DNA from: Streptomyces sp. NBC_01294
GTDB lineage: Bacteria > Actinomycetota > Actinomycetes > Streptomycetales > Streptomycetaceae
Direction of reading: 5' to 3'
DNA length: 64,000 bases
NCBI RefSeq assembly: GCF_035917235.1
Contig: NZ_CP108423.1
Span: forward strand, 7,779,501-7,843,500
Shown: piece after piece, positions 1-8,264 of the stretch
How the letters are laid out: each line of letters starts with the position of its first letter
Numbering within the stretch: position 1 is the stretch's first letter
Program-made: the position numbers and the translations under genes
Notes under the pieces: generated by a model
Database searches by the model: none
What the model saw: the letters and a program-made list of their open reading frames with translations, nothing else
Told to the model about the DNA's origin: nothing

Positions 1-201
1 GAGCGGCCGCAGCAGGACGATCGCGTCGAGCAGGGCGGCCGCACGCCAGTAGGCGTCGGGGTCGTCCACTTCCAGGCTGGGCGTGTTCACCCGGTGCCGG
101 GCGACGGCGGCGACCAGGGCGGAGTGGTCGGCCACCTCCACGTCCTTGAACAGCGCCTCCTGCCGCTCCAACAGCCAGCGGTGATCGATGTGCAGTTCCA
201 C
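1..201 (-). CDS. Fic/Doc-like toxin component, partial (C-terminus beyond the left edge)
   Basis: The minus strand is open from a GTG at 201 to the window edge, giving the first 67 residues. The N-terminus reads VELHIDHRWLLERQEALF, and a later stretch reads SALVAAVARHRVN and then AALLDAIVLLRPL. This pattern of a helical start, a conserved ALVAAVARH block and an AALLD helix matches my memory of short Streptomyces proteins annotated as Fic-family toxin components. The Fic core motif would lie beyond the edge, so catalysis cannot be judged. No antitoxin-like frame is visible in the 278 bases upstream (202-479), which hold no other supported gene. The call is from family resemblance only. Confidence 0.5.
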   Translation of the reverse strand, partial: MELHIDHRWLLERQEALFKDVEVADHSALVAAVARHRVNTPSLEVDDPDAYWRAAALLDAIVLLRPL

Positions 202-479
202 GCGTCCGAGTATCCCCGCCCGAGGCCCGGCCGCGGGGCGTTTCGCCCCGGGTGGGGATCCGCGCGGAACGTACGCCTCGGGCGGCACGGGGGGCCAGGG
301 GCGGTTCGGCCCGTCCCGGAACCAAGCCGCAAGAGGGCAGGGCGAGTTGGATCCGGGGCCGCGAGAAGGACCCCCGGGCGGCGCCGGCGGCCGCGAGATC
401 TGACCGGCGCAGGGGTGTTCCGCCGGGGACGCTTTGCCTCCTACGGTCTGTGCACCACAGTTCCGGACCAGGAGGCAGC

Positions 480-986
480 GTGAAGCGCGAGATCGACATC
501 GACCAGCTGGTGACGGCGATGAAGGCGGTCGACGAGGCGGGGCGGCTCTTCGAGGAGGCGCACGCCGTGTACGAGGCGCGCGGCCTCAAGCGCAACAGCG
601 ACGACTTCAAGGTGGCGGGCGGCTCCGTCCAGACCCTGCAGGGTGCCGAGGAGATGGCCCTCGGCACCCGGAAGTTCCTCACCGAACTCGCGCTGATCGC
701 CGGGTACGCGGCCGCCGGACTCGAGGACCGCGTGAGCGGGAGATCGACGACCGCGCGGGCCGGATTCACCGGCCTCGCCGGAGGCGGGGCCCGGATGGCC
801 CGCCCGCTGCTCGACCCGACCCTGCGGGGACTGCGGCTCCTGCTGGCCGTCGACTTCTTCGAGCCCGCCTTCAGGGCGGAGATCGAGGAGGTCGTGCGGG
901 CCGAGAAGGCGACCTACCCGGACCCCTCGATGTTCCGCATCCCGGCCGCGTCGGACGGCGCCGCCACCGTCGGCCGTACGCCCTGA
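480..986 (+). CDS. conserved hypothetical protein, 168 aa
   Basis: I do not recognise a domain. The GTG start at 480 was chosen because a strong AGGAGG lies seven bases upstream (about 470-475), whereas the open frame extends much further 5' into sequence with poor codon bias. The protein opens with a charged helix (VKREIDIDQLVTAMKAVDEA), is predicted mostly helical, has an alanine-glycine rich middle with several leucines (positions about 100-130) and no clear signal peptide. It stands alone between the edge toxin gene, on the other strand, and a small hypothetical gene 44 bases downstream that may share its transcript. Confidence 0.7.
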   Translation: MKREIDIDQLVTAMKAVDEAGRLFEEAHAVYEARGLKRNSDDFKVAGGSVQTLQGAEEMALGTRKFLTELALIAGYAAAGLEDRVSGRSTTARAGFTGLAGGGARMARPLLDPTLRGLRLLLAVDFFEPAFRAEIEEVVRAEKATYPDPSMFRIPAASDGAATVGRTP

Positions 987-1030
987 GCCCCCGGGGTGCC
1001 GGGCCGGGCCGGCGGAGCGAGGCTGGGGGT

Positions 1031-1279
1031 ATGCATCATGCGCCCGTCGTCGTGCACCGGATCTTCCCGTCGGGAGGCCGGCAGGTGACCCTGCGGACCC
1101 CGAGCGGAGAAGAGTCCCTCGGCCTCGCCCGCTCGGACGAGGACGTCATCGAGTTCCTGCGGCGCGCCGGCATGCCGGACCCCGACGACGTGGTCCTCAG
1201 CGGCATCGAGCTGGTGGAGTGGGAAGGGGACACCCCCCACGTGTACGAGGCGGACCCGCCGACCGACGACCTCCCCTGA
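1031..1279 (+). CDS. small conserved hypothetical protein, 82 aa
   Basis: The ATG at 1031 follows a purine-rich GGCTGGGGGT. The product starts MHHAPVVVHRIFPSGGRQV and ends in an acidic tail with ELVEWEGDTPHVYEAD. It has no membrane segment or signal. Similar short proteins with the same PSGGRQV opening occur in Streptomyces as uncharacterised proteins (recalled, not checked). The gene is co-directional with the 168-aa gene just upstream. Its GC-rich third positions support real coding; function is unknown. Confidence 0.65.
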   Translation: MHHAPVVVHRIFPSGGRQVTLRTPSGEESLGLARSDEDVIEFLRRAGMPDPDDVVLSGIELVEWEGDTPHVYEADPPTDDLP

Positions 1280-1384
1280 CGGCCGCCGTCCCCGCGCGAC
1301 GCCCGCGGGGCCGGCGTCCGGACCCTCGGCGGCGGTGGCCCGATCGCTCGGCTTACGCCGCCCGCTGCTTACGCCGCCCTCGGC

Positions 1385-2293
1385 TCACGCCGTGCCCCGG
1401 TGGAGGGCTTCCAGGACGGCCAGATCGTCCGCGGAGAGGCGCAGCGCTCCGGCGGCCACGTTCGCGTCCAGGTGGCCGGGGTTGCCGGTACCGGGGATGG
1501 CCAGCACGTGCGGCCCCCGGTGGAGCGTCCACGCCAGCCGTACCTGCGCCGGGCTCGCCCCGTGCGCCCGCGCGACGGCACGCACCTCCTCGCTCTCGGC
1601 GCCGCTCGCGCCCGCCTGCCCTCCGGCGGCGGCGATGGAGTAGAACGGCACGAACGCGATCCCCTGCTCGCCGCAGGTGTGCAGCAACGCGTCCTGCTCG
1701 GGCCGCACGCCGATCCCGTACATGTTCTGCACGCAGACCACCGGCGCGATGGCCCGGGCCTCGGCGAGGTGCTCGGGGGTGACGTTGGAGATCCCCAGGT
1801 GGCGGATGAGGCCGGTATCGCGGAGCCGGGCCAGCTCTCCGAAGCGCTCCGCGAGGGAATCGGTTCCGACGACGCGCAGGTTCACCACGTCGAGGTGGTC
1901 ACGGCCGAGCTGGCGCAGGTTCTCCTCGACCTGGGCGCGCAGCTGCCCGGGGGAGGCGTGGGGAAGCCACGTCCCGGACGGGCCGCGGCCGGGCCCGACC
2001 TTGGTGGTGATCACGAGGTCCTCCGGATAGGGCGCCAGCGCCCGGTTGATCAGCTCGTTGGCGGAGCGCAGCGGCGAGAAGTAGAACGCGGCGGTGTCGA
2101 TGTGGTTCACGCCCAGCTCGACCGCGCGGCGCAGCACGCCGATCGCCCGGCCGCGGTCGCTCGCCACGGCGTCGTCCGCGAAGGCCTCGCCCTGCTGCGT
2201 CAGGCGCATCGCGCCGAAGCCGATGCGGTTGATCTCCACGTCGCCGAGTGTCCACGTGCCGGATGCCGCAGCGGTGATGGTCTGTGAGGTCAT
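1385..2293 (-). CDS. aldo/keto reductase family oxidoreductase
   Basis: 302 residues, the usual size for the family, which reduces carbonyls with NADPH on a TIM barrel in the cytoplasm. It starts at an ATG (complement of 2291-2293). The tetrad positions are only partly kept: Asp66 and Tyr71 in HIDTAAFY and Lys98 in TTKVG are visible, but the usual catalytic His after strand 4 is missing, since LDVVNLRVVG stands where LHR is expected. The cofactor end IPGTGNPGHLDAN is present. It diverges from the DUF5937/ArsR regulator at 2343 with only about 50 bases between them, so that regulator may control it. Substrate is not predictable. Confidence 0.88.
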   Translation of the reverse strand: MTSQTITAAASGTWTLGDVEINRIGFGAMRLTQQGEAFADDAVASDRGRAIGVLRRAVELGVNHIDTAAFYFSPLRSANELINRALAPYPEDLVITTKVGPGRGPSGTWLPHASPGQLRAQVEENLRQLGRDHLDVVNLRVVGTDSLAERFGELARLRDTGLIRHLGISNVTPEHLAEARAIAPVVCVQNMYGIGVRPEQDALLHTCGEQGIAFVPFYSIAAAGGQAGASGAESEEVRAVARAHGASPAQVRLAWTLHRGPHVLAIPGTGNPGHLDANVAAGALRLSADDLAVLEALHRGTA

Positions 2294-2342
2294 GCCCGGA
2301 TGATCGCCACCGGGTACGCTGCCAGGCCATTGATTCAGGCAT

Positions 2343-3350
2343 GTGCGAATCCACGGGGTGGCTGTGCTGGCGGAGTTGTCCTTCTCGGTGAGTGATCTGG
2401 CGCAGATGCGGTTCGCCGTGTCGCCGATGTGGGAGGTCGGGCCCAGCTTCCGGCTGCTGCGCTCCGGGTCCACACCCCTCGTGCACCGGCCCTGGGCAGC
2501 GCAGGTACGGCCGCGGCTGGCGGCCGCCGGCCTGGACCGGGGCTGGCTGGCCGAGCTGATCCCGCCCTCGGGGTACGTGCCGGACTTCCTCAACCCGGCG
2601 CCGACCGGGCCGGCTCCGGACCTGGCCGAGGAGCTCGCCGGGATCCGGGCCTCTCCCGCCGACCGGGTACGCCGGGAGCTCGACCGCCTCGGGCAGGAGC
2701 AGGGAGGCCTCGGCCCGCGGGCGCGGACCCTGTACGCCGAACCGCGGGCCCGCCTGGGCCGGGTCACGGAAGAGATCGAGACCTACTGGGAGCTGGCGCT
2801 CGCGCCCTACTGGGCACGGATCCGGGCGGTACTCGAAGCCGACGTCTTCCACCGGTCCCGACGGGTCGCCGAGCACGGCGCGGGCCGTCTCTTCAACGCT
2901 CTGCACCCCTCGGTGAGCCGGGACGACAACGCGCTCCGGCTGGACCGCCGCCACCGGCCCCTGTCCCGGACGACGGCGGGCGCAGGGCTGCTGCTGATCC
3001 CCTCGGCCTTCACGGGGCCGGTCCCGTTCACCCGGGTGACGCCGCCCGAGCCGCCCCAACTCGCCTACCCGGCGCGCGGCACGGGCTCGCTGCGGGAACC
3101 CCGGCCCGTCACCCGGACCGAGGCCCTGGCCGCCGTACTCGGCCGCTCCCGGACCCTGCTGCTGACCGAACTGGAGACACCGGCCTCGACCACCGAACTG
3201 GCCCGCCGTACGGGGCTCTCGGCCGCCGGGGTGTCCCAGTGCCTCACCGCACTGCGCGACGCGGGTCTGGTCAGCGCCCACCGGGCCGGCCGCTCCGTGC
3301 TCTACGCCCGCACCGGCGTGGCCGAGTCCCTCCTCGCCGCCCGCCCGTGA
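2343..3350 (+). CDS. DUF5937-type ArsR-family transcriptional regulator
   Basis: About 335 residues. The N-terminal two thirds match my recall of DUF5937 (LAELSFSVSDLAQMRFAVSP, then the helical ligand-binding-like region). The last 90 residues form an ArsR-like winged helix (TRTEALAAVLGRSRTLLLTE, ELARRTGLSAAGVSQCLTAL, then the wing HRAGRSVLYARTG). The start is uncertain: GTG at 2343, 2358 or 2364 are in frame, and the divergent aldo/keto reductase begins only 50 bases away, so a later start leaves more room for promoters. A weak dyad GATTC-N10-GAATC (2332-2351) overlaps the first possible start and could be its operator. It likely regulates itself and the reductase. Confidence 0.8.
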   Translation: MRIHGVAVLAELSFSVSDLAQMRFAVSPMWEVGPSFRLLRSGSTPLVHRPWAAQVRPRLAAAGLDRGWLAELIPPSGYVPDFLNPAPTGPAPDLAEELAGIRASPADRVRRELDRLGQEQGGLGPRARTLYAEPRARLGRVTEEIETYWELALAPYWARIRAVLEADVFHRSRRVAEHGAGRLFNALHPSVSRDDNALRLDRRHRPLSRTTAGAGLLLIPSAFTGPVPFTRVTPPEPPQLAYPARGTGSLREPRPVTRTEALAAVLGRSRTLLLTELETPASTTELARRTGLSAAGVSQCLTALRDAGLVSAHRAGRSVLYARTGVAESLLAARP

Positions 3351-3456
3351 GGGCACCGCCGCCGCCCGGGGCGCAAGGCCCGGGGGAGACCGAAAGGCTG
3401 CACGGGCCCCTCGTACACTTGCCTCTTTGATCCAACTCATCTTCATCGGGGGAAGA

Positions 3457-4125
3457 ATGACGGTACGTGACATCCGCACCGCGGCGGGCATCATCGGCCG
3501 GCGCAACGCGCTGCGCTACCTGGCCATCGGCGTCGGCGCGTCCTTGCTCGCGGCCTGCACGGGCAAGGACCGGCAGGCGGCCACGGGGGCCACTTCCGGC
3601 GCCCCCGCTCCCTCCGGGGCCTCGGCTTCCCCGACCTCGGGCGCTTCCCCGACCTCGGCGGCGCCCGCGCAGCCCTCCGCCACCGCGGCCACCCCCACCA
3701 AGCGGGGCGTACTGGACCGCTCCTTCGAGGCGTTCGTCAAGGGCGCCTGGACCATCGAGTCGACCGTGCCGGGCGGCGACGTGGCCCGGGGCAAGGCCAC
3801 GGTCGACCTCCACTCCTGGACCATCGAATGGGGCGGCAAGGCGGGCACCTGGCAGGGCGGCTACCGGCTGCACGGGAGCGGGGTCCTGGCGATCGAGGCC
3901 CACGAAGGCCCGGCGGCACTGACCCGCGAGCGGGGCACCCAGGCCCACGCGGTCCCGCTGACGGTGGGCGACCGCGTCGAACTCACGCTCCCCTGGCAGC
4001 CGCCGGGCCACAGGAACGCGGGCGACGGCCAGCGCCTCTCGGTCACCTACGCCGACAACAAGCTGACCGTCCGCCACATCGAAGCCTCGGGCAGCACCAC
4101 CACCCACGTCTGCACCCGGGCCTAG
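3457..4125 (+). CDS. secreted TAT-type lipoprotein of unknown function, 222 aa
   Basis: The ATG at 3457 follows GGGGGAAGA, a good ribosome site, and defines a twin-arginine signal (IIGRRNALRYLAIGVG) ending in a lipobox LLAAC, so export folded through Tat and lipid anchoring are expected. A low-complexity Ala/Ser/Pro/Thr linker of about 45 residues follows, and then a compact domain of about 130 residues rich in beta-prone stretches (WTIESTVPGG, KATVDLHSWTIEWGGKAGTW). I recognise no family. It is a single gene between the regulator and a 236-base gap, with no partner on either side. Confidence 0.75.
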   Translation: MTVRDIRTAAGIIGRRNALRYLAIGVGASLLAACTGKDRQAATGATSGAPAPSGASASPTSGASPTSAAPAQPSATAATPTKRGVLDRSFEAFVKGAWTIESTVPGGDVARGKATVDLHSWTIEWGGKAGTWQGGYRLHGSGVLAIEAHEGPAALTRERGTQAHAVPLTVGDRVELTLPWQPPGHRNAGDGQRLSVTYADNKLTVRHIEASGSTTTHVCTRA

Positions 4126-4348
4126 GTCTGTCCGGCTGACGAGCGAAGCGCGGATCGCCTGAGCAGCTGTTGCTCTCCCCGTTCGCTGAGAACGCCGAGC
4201 CGCACGATGTCGATTGGACGGCTGAGAAACGGTCCAGCTGCTACGGAAGAGGAAGTCCGACTCAAGCACCGTGTGAAGAAGCCGCGACCCTCAGCGTCAT
4301 GGCATGCCCTCCAGCAGGCCGACCGTGGCCCGGGCCGACGGCGGCTTC

Positions 4349-4354
4349 TAGGAT
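4349..4354 (+). promoter_or_regulatory. candidate -10 of a leaderless promoter (TAGGAT)
   Basis: TAGGAT lies exactly seven bases before the ATG of the glyoxalase-fold gene at 4362. That gene has no ribosome site, so transcription probably starts at the ATG. No clear TTGAC-type -35 is seen. The 4126-4361 gap otherwise holds lower-GC sequence with no recognisable gene. Confidence 0.45.
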
Positions 4355-4361
4355 CTCCGGC

Positions 4362-5099
4362 ATGGCAACAAGACTCGTACAGATCAACATGAAGGCCCAG
4401 GACGACTCCGCGCTCGGCCGGTTCTGGGCGGAGGCACTCGGGTGGGGTGTCGACAGCGAGGGACCCGGCGTGACAAACCTCGAACCCGTGGGCTTCGCCT
4501 ACCCCGACCCCGTGGCCGTCTGCATCGACATCATCGCCCGCCCGGAACCCAAAACGGTGAAGAACCGGGTACACCTTGATCTGGCCACCACCTCGACCGC
4601 CCATCAGGCGGAGTTGGTCGCGCGCCTGCAGGGTCTGGGCGCGACGCTCGCCGACGTGGGTCAGGGCAACGTCCCCTGGACGGTCATGGCCGATCCGGAG
4701 GGCAACGAGTTCTGCGTCCTGGAACCCCGTCCGATCCATCAGGACACCGGGCCGATCGCCGCGGTGGTGGTCGACTGCGCCGACCCACGAGCGATGGCCC
4801 GGTTCTGGGGCGAGGCGATGGACTGGACGCTCCATGAGGTCACCGACGACCACGCGACCATGCGTTCCGCCAAAGGCGTCGGCCCCTACCTGGAGTTCCT
4901 CCGCACCCCCGACACCAAGAGCGTGTGGAACCGCGTCCACCTCGACATCTGCCCCTACCCCGGTGACGACCTGGAAGCAGAAGAGGCCCGACTGCGCGCC
5001 CTGGGCGCCACCGACCCCGGTATTGACCAGTCTGCAATCTCCTGGACGGTTCTGGCCGACCCGGAGAGCAACGAGTTCTGTCTCCTCACCCCTCGCTGA
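4362..5099 (+). CDS. VOC-family protein with two glyoxalase-like domains
   Basis: 245 residues forming two tandem vicinal-oxygen-chelate domains of about 120 residues each. Both show the same pattern: ARFWGEA/GRFWAEALGW at the start, KNRVHLDLATT or WNRVHLDICPY in the middle, and WTVMADPEGNEFCVL or WTVLADPESNEFCLL at the end. This is the Glyoxalase_6 type, usually a small cytoplasmic enzyme or a drug-binding resistance protein. The His of VHLD and the Glu of GNEFC are the usual metal ligands and are present in both halves. The ATG at 4362 follows a TAGGAT box by seven bases with no ribosome site, which suggests a leaderless message. It is not in an operon. Confidence 0.88.
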   Translation: MATRLVQINMKAQDDSALGRFWAEALGWGVDSEGPGVTNLEPVGFAYPDPVAVCIDIIARPEPKTVKNRVHLDLATTSTAHQAELVARLQGLGATLADVGQGNVPWTVMADPEGNEFCVLEPRPIHQDTGPIAAVVVDCADPRAMARFWGEAMDWTLHEVTDDHATMRSAKGVGPYLEFLRTPDTKSVWNRVHLDICPYPGDDLEAEEARLRALGATDPGIDQSAISWTVLADPESNEFCLLTPR

Positions 5100-5259
5100 C
5101 CTTGAGCAACGGCTCCGGCCGGTTGCGGGCCAACGGCGCAGACCCGCCACGAGCGGGCCGCAGCCACCGGCGGTGCCCGTAGGGCCCCGGCGCCTACGGC
5201 GACGCTACGCGCCGGCCTTCGGCGACCTCCGGACGGTCCGGCACCGGCGGACGGGCGGC

Positions 5260-6777
5260 CTACGAACAGATCACGTGCGCGGGCAGCGCGGCGGCCTGGG
5301 CCGCGGCGAGCTCGCGCACCGTGGCCATGTCGCTGAAGGGGAGCAGTTCCTCCCCGACGATCTGGTAGGGCTCACTGCCCTTCCCGGCGATCAGGACGAC
5401 GTCCTCGGGGCCCGCGGCCGACAGGGCGAACTCGATCGCCCGGCGGCGGTCGGCGCACCGTTCGAAGGGGGTGCCGGTCTTCGCGATGCCGGGGGCGACC
5501 TCGTCCAGGATGGCCTCGGGATCCTCGTTGCGGGGGTTGTCCGACGTGAGGACGCAGAGGTCGGAGTGGGTTCCGGCGATCGTCCCCATGTCGGCCCGCT
5601 TGGTGGTGTCGCGGTCGCCGCCGCAGCCGAAGACGGTGACGACCCGGCCGCGCGCGAAGCCGCGGATGGTGGTCAGGACCTTCTCCAGGGAATCCGGCGA
5701 GTGGGCGTAGTCCACGATCACGGAGGTGCCGAGCGGGGTCCGGAAGCGCTCGAACCGGCCCGGTACGGGAGGCATCAGGTCGAGCGCGGCGACCAGGGCG
5801 CCCAGGTCGTGGCCCAGGACGTGACAGGCCGCGACGGTGGCCAGCGCGTTGGCCACCGAGAACCTGCCCGGGACGGGGATCGACGCCGGATATGTGCGCC
5901 CGCCGTGATGGAGGGTGAACCGTGTCCCCGAGGCACTCACGGCGAGGTCGGTGGCCCGGTAGTCCGCCGGGGCGTCGAGTGCGTACGTGGTCACCGCCCC
6001 GGGCATCATCGCCTGGATGCCGGCGCCCACGGGGTCGTCGGCGTTGACCACCGCGTGCCGGCACAGGCCCTGGAACAGCCGGAGTTTGGCGTCCCGGTAG
6101 TTCGCCATCGTGCCGTGGTCGTCCAGGTGGTCCTGCGTCAGGTTCGTGAAGACGCCGACGTCGATGAAGGTACGGTCGACCCGGTGCGTCAGCAGGCCCA
6201 TCGAGGTGGCCTCCAGCACCACGCTGCCGGCGCCGTGGTCGCGCATGTACCCCAGCAGGTACTGCAGGTCCGGCGACTCCGGCGTGGTCAGCACCGAGCG
6301 CGGCATCGGGATCTGCTCGTCGCCGATCCGGCTGCCGGCGGTGCCGATGACCCCCACCTTCGCGCCCTCGGAGATCCGCAGGGCGGACTCGACCATGTAC
6401 GACACCGAGGTCTTGCCGTTGGTGCCGGTGATCGCCACCATGTCCATCTGCCGCCCGGGCTCGCCGAAATAGCGCGAGGTCACGATCGCGGCGGCGGTCC
6501 GGGTGTCGGGGACCCGTACGGCGCACGCGCCTGGCGGCCACACCGACGCCGGGAGAGCCGGTTCGCTGCCGTCGACGAGCACCGCGGCCGCTCCGCGCGC
6601 GAGTGCGGGAGACACGGAATCCGGTCCCCCCTCCCGGTGTCCTGGTACGGCGATGAACAGCGAGCCGGGCATCACCCGGTCGGCGTCGAACGTGGTTCCC
6701 GCGGTGATCGACGTCGTCTCCGGGTTCCCATGGAGTACGTGGTGCTCCTGGCCGGCCAGCAACTCGCTCAACTTCAC
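5260..6777 (-). CDS. MurE-like Mur ligase (UDP-MurNAc-tripeptide synthetase family)
   Basis: 505 residues with all three Mur ligase domains. The ATP loop is GTNGKT, the lysine usually carbamylated sits in YRDAKLRLF, and DNPRNEDP matches the diaminopimelate-recognising DNPR motif. The C-terminus ends with GKGSEPYQ. The usual EVSSH motif reads EATSMGLLTHRV, so the normal His is replaced by Met. The GTG at 6777 was chosen because AAGGGA lies six bases upstream; an ATG at 6843 is in frame but has no such signal. No other cell-wall gene is nearby, so this is a stand-alone paralogue. It may ligate an amino acid to a wall precursor or to another carboxylate. Confidence 0.85.
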   Translation of the reverse strand: MKLSELLAGQEHHVLHGNPETTSITAGTTFDADRVMPGSLFIAVPGHREGGPDSVSPALARGAAAVLVDGSEPALPASVWPPGACAVRVPDTRTAAAIVTSRYFGEPGRQMDMVAITGTNGKTSVSYMVESALRISEGAKVGVIGTAGSRIGDEQIPMPRSVLTTPESPDLQYLLGYMRDHGAGSVVLEATSMGLLTHRVDRTFIDVGVFTNLTQDHLDDHGTMANYRDAKLRLFQGLCRHAVVNADDPVGAGIQAMMPGAVTTYALDAPADYRATDLAVSASGTRFTLHHGGRTYPASIPVPGRFSVANALATVAACHVLGHDLGALVAALDLMPPVPGRFERFRTPLGTSVIVDYAHSPDSLEKVLTTIRGFARGRVVTVFGCGGDRDTTKRADMGTIAGTHSDLCVLTSDNPRNEDPEAILDEVAPGIAKTGTPFERCADRRRAIEFALSAAGPEDVVLIAGKGSEPYQIVGEELLPFSDMATVRELAAAQAAALPAHVICS

Positions 6778-6980
6778 AATGATCCCTTCGAGGTGGCTCG
6801 GCCCGGGCGTGCGGCCGTAGCCAGGCGGCAGCGCCGGCGGCATGCCGGGAAGCTGCGGTGGTGCCGTGGAGCGGGGCGGGGCGGGCCTTCGTCCGGTGAG
6901 AACGGAACGAGGCGGATCAGCCCGGCGGGAGAGGCCTGACGGTCGCGTGGGGCAGCGGCCCGCCCGGGAGGTGGGAAGCG

Positions 6981-7118
6981 CTAGCCGTGGCCGTGCAGGG
7001 CGATGCGGCGGGTCTCGGGCGCCTCGACGTCAGCCGCGAGGGCGGGGTGGACGACGGCCGGGCGCACGACGGAGGCGGCCTGCTGCAGGCACTGCCTCGT
7101 GGAACCCGGATGACCCAT
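6981..7118 (-). CDS. possible small protein, 45 aa, upstream of the MurE-like gene
   Basis: A short frame in the 416-base gap between the MurE-like gene and the divergent aldo/keto reductase. It starts MGHPGSTRQCLQQAAS and ends RRIALHGHG. Most of its 45 codons end in G or C, as real genes here do, but the ribosome site is weak. There is one Cys and an Arg/His-rich end, and no signal peptide. It lies on the same strand as the ligase, about 200 bases upstream. It could be a real small gene co-transcribed with the ligase or a chance frame. Confidence 0.35.
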   Translation of the reverse strand: MGHPGSTRQCLQQAASVVRPAVVHPALAADVEAPETRRIALHGHG

Positions 7119-7181
7119 GGCCCGAGTGTACGGCCGATCGGCCTACGCGAAGCCCTGGCCGCAGACGATCGGGGCACCCCC

Positions 7182-7187
7182 TAGGGT
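7182..7187 (+). promoter_or_regulatory. candidate -10 of a leaderless promoter (TAGGGT)
   Basis: TAGGGT sits six bases before the GTG at 7194, which favours that GTG over the in-frame ATG at 7218 as the start of the aldo/keto reductase. No clear -35 is seen. Confidence 0.4.
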
Positions 7188-7193
7188 GAGGCC

Positions 7194-8156
7194 GTGGTGA
7201 CGAACGGGAGTGCGAGCATGAGTGGCGACCGGGTGCTGTACGGGTGCATGGGGCTGGGCGGGAGCTGGGACCCCGGTCCGTACGCGCCCGGCGACATCGA
7301 CGAGGCCGAGGCGGCGGTCCATGCCGCCCTCGACAGCGGGATCACCACCTTCGACCACGCCGACATCTACCGGCACGGCAAGGCCGAGGCCGTGTTCGGC
7401 GAGGTGCTCGCGCGGACGCCGGGGCTGCGCGAACGCATCACGCTCCAGACCAAGTGCGGGATCCGGCTGGGCGACACGGACCGCCCGGGGATCTACGACC
7501 TGCGCGGCGAGAGCATCACGCGGCGGGTGGAGGAGAGCCTGACCCGGCTGCGGACCGATGTGATCGACGTCCTCCTGCTGCACCGCCCCGATCCGCTGGC
7601 GGACGTGGACGCGACCGCCGCCGCGCTGACCTCCCTGCACCGGCAGGGCCTCGTACGAAGCTTCGGCGTCTCCAACATGGGCGCCGCGCAGATCGCCCAC
7701 CTCCAGGCCCGTCTCGACGTGCCGCTGGTGGCGAACCAGCTGGAGATGAGCCTGCACAGCCGCGACTGGGTCGAGGCCGGGGTGGTGCTCAACACCCCCG
7801 GATCCGCGGCCAACGGGTTCCCGTTCGGGACCCTGGAGCACTGCCGCGACCACGGCATCCGCCTCCAGGCCTGGGGGGCACTGGCGCAGGGCCGGTTCAC
7901 CGGCCTCCAGCAGACACCGGCCGAACGGGCCACCGCGCAGCTGCTGGACGAGCTGGCCCGGCGCAAGGGCACGACGCCCGAGTCGGTCCTGCTGTGGTGG
8001 CTGATCCGGCACCCCGCCGCCATCGCGCCCGTCATCGGGACCGCCCGCCCCGACCGGATCCGCGCCTGCCGCGACGCGGCGCTGCGCGAGCCCGACCTCA
8101 CGCACGAGGAGTGGTACGAGCTCTGGATCACGGCCCGCGGCGTCCCGCTCCCCTGA
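7194..8156 (+). CDS. aldo/keto reductase, YdhF-like
   Basis: 320 residues. The full catalytic tetrad is present: Asp54 and Tyr59 in FDHADIY, Lys87 in QTKCG and His130 in LLLHRPDP. The C-terminal cofactor region reads PVIGTARPDRI. The opening RVLYGCMGLGGSWD and the overall layout match the YdhF group. In contrast to the reductase at 1385, nothing in the active site is missing. The start is GTG 7194 (TAGGGT six bases upstream) or ATG 7218. The next gene, a metallo-beta-lactamase-fold protein, follows after 108 bases on the same strand. Substrate is unknown. Confidence 0.9.
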   Translation: MVTNGSASMSGDRVLYGCMGLGGSWDPGPYAPGDIDEAEAAVHAALDSGITTFDHADIYRHGKAEAVFGEVLARTPGLRERITLQTKCGIRLGDTDRPGIYDLRGESITRRVEESLTRLRTDVIDVLLLHRPDPLADVDATAAALTSLHRQGLVRSFGVSNMGAAQIAHLQARLDVPLVANQLEMSLHSRDWVEAGVVLNTPGSAANGFPFGTLEHCRDHGIRLQAWGALAQGRFTGLQQTPAERATAQLLDELARRKGTTPESVLLWWLIRHPAAIAPVIGTARPDRIRACRDAALREPDLTHEEWYELWITARGVPLP

Positions 8157-8264
8157 TCGCGGCCGGGGAAGCCGCGCGGGTACCGCCTCCCGCGCGCGTG
8201 CGCAACCCGACGGCGCCACGATGGAGGGAGAACCCGTACCCCGCAGGCCTGGGGAGATGGCGCC

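Noticed and set aside
87..332. 81-aa minus-strand frame at the left edge
   Set aside because: It overlaps the edge toxin frame in another phase, and its Arg/Pro/Gly-rich composition is that of a shadow frame.
4126..4361. Possible transposon or gene remnant in the lower-GC gap
   Set aside because: The short frames here match no transposase or other motif I could recognise.
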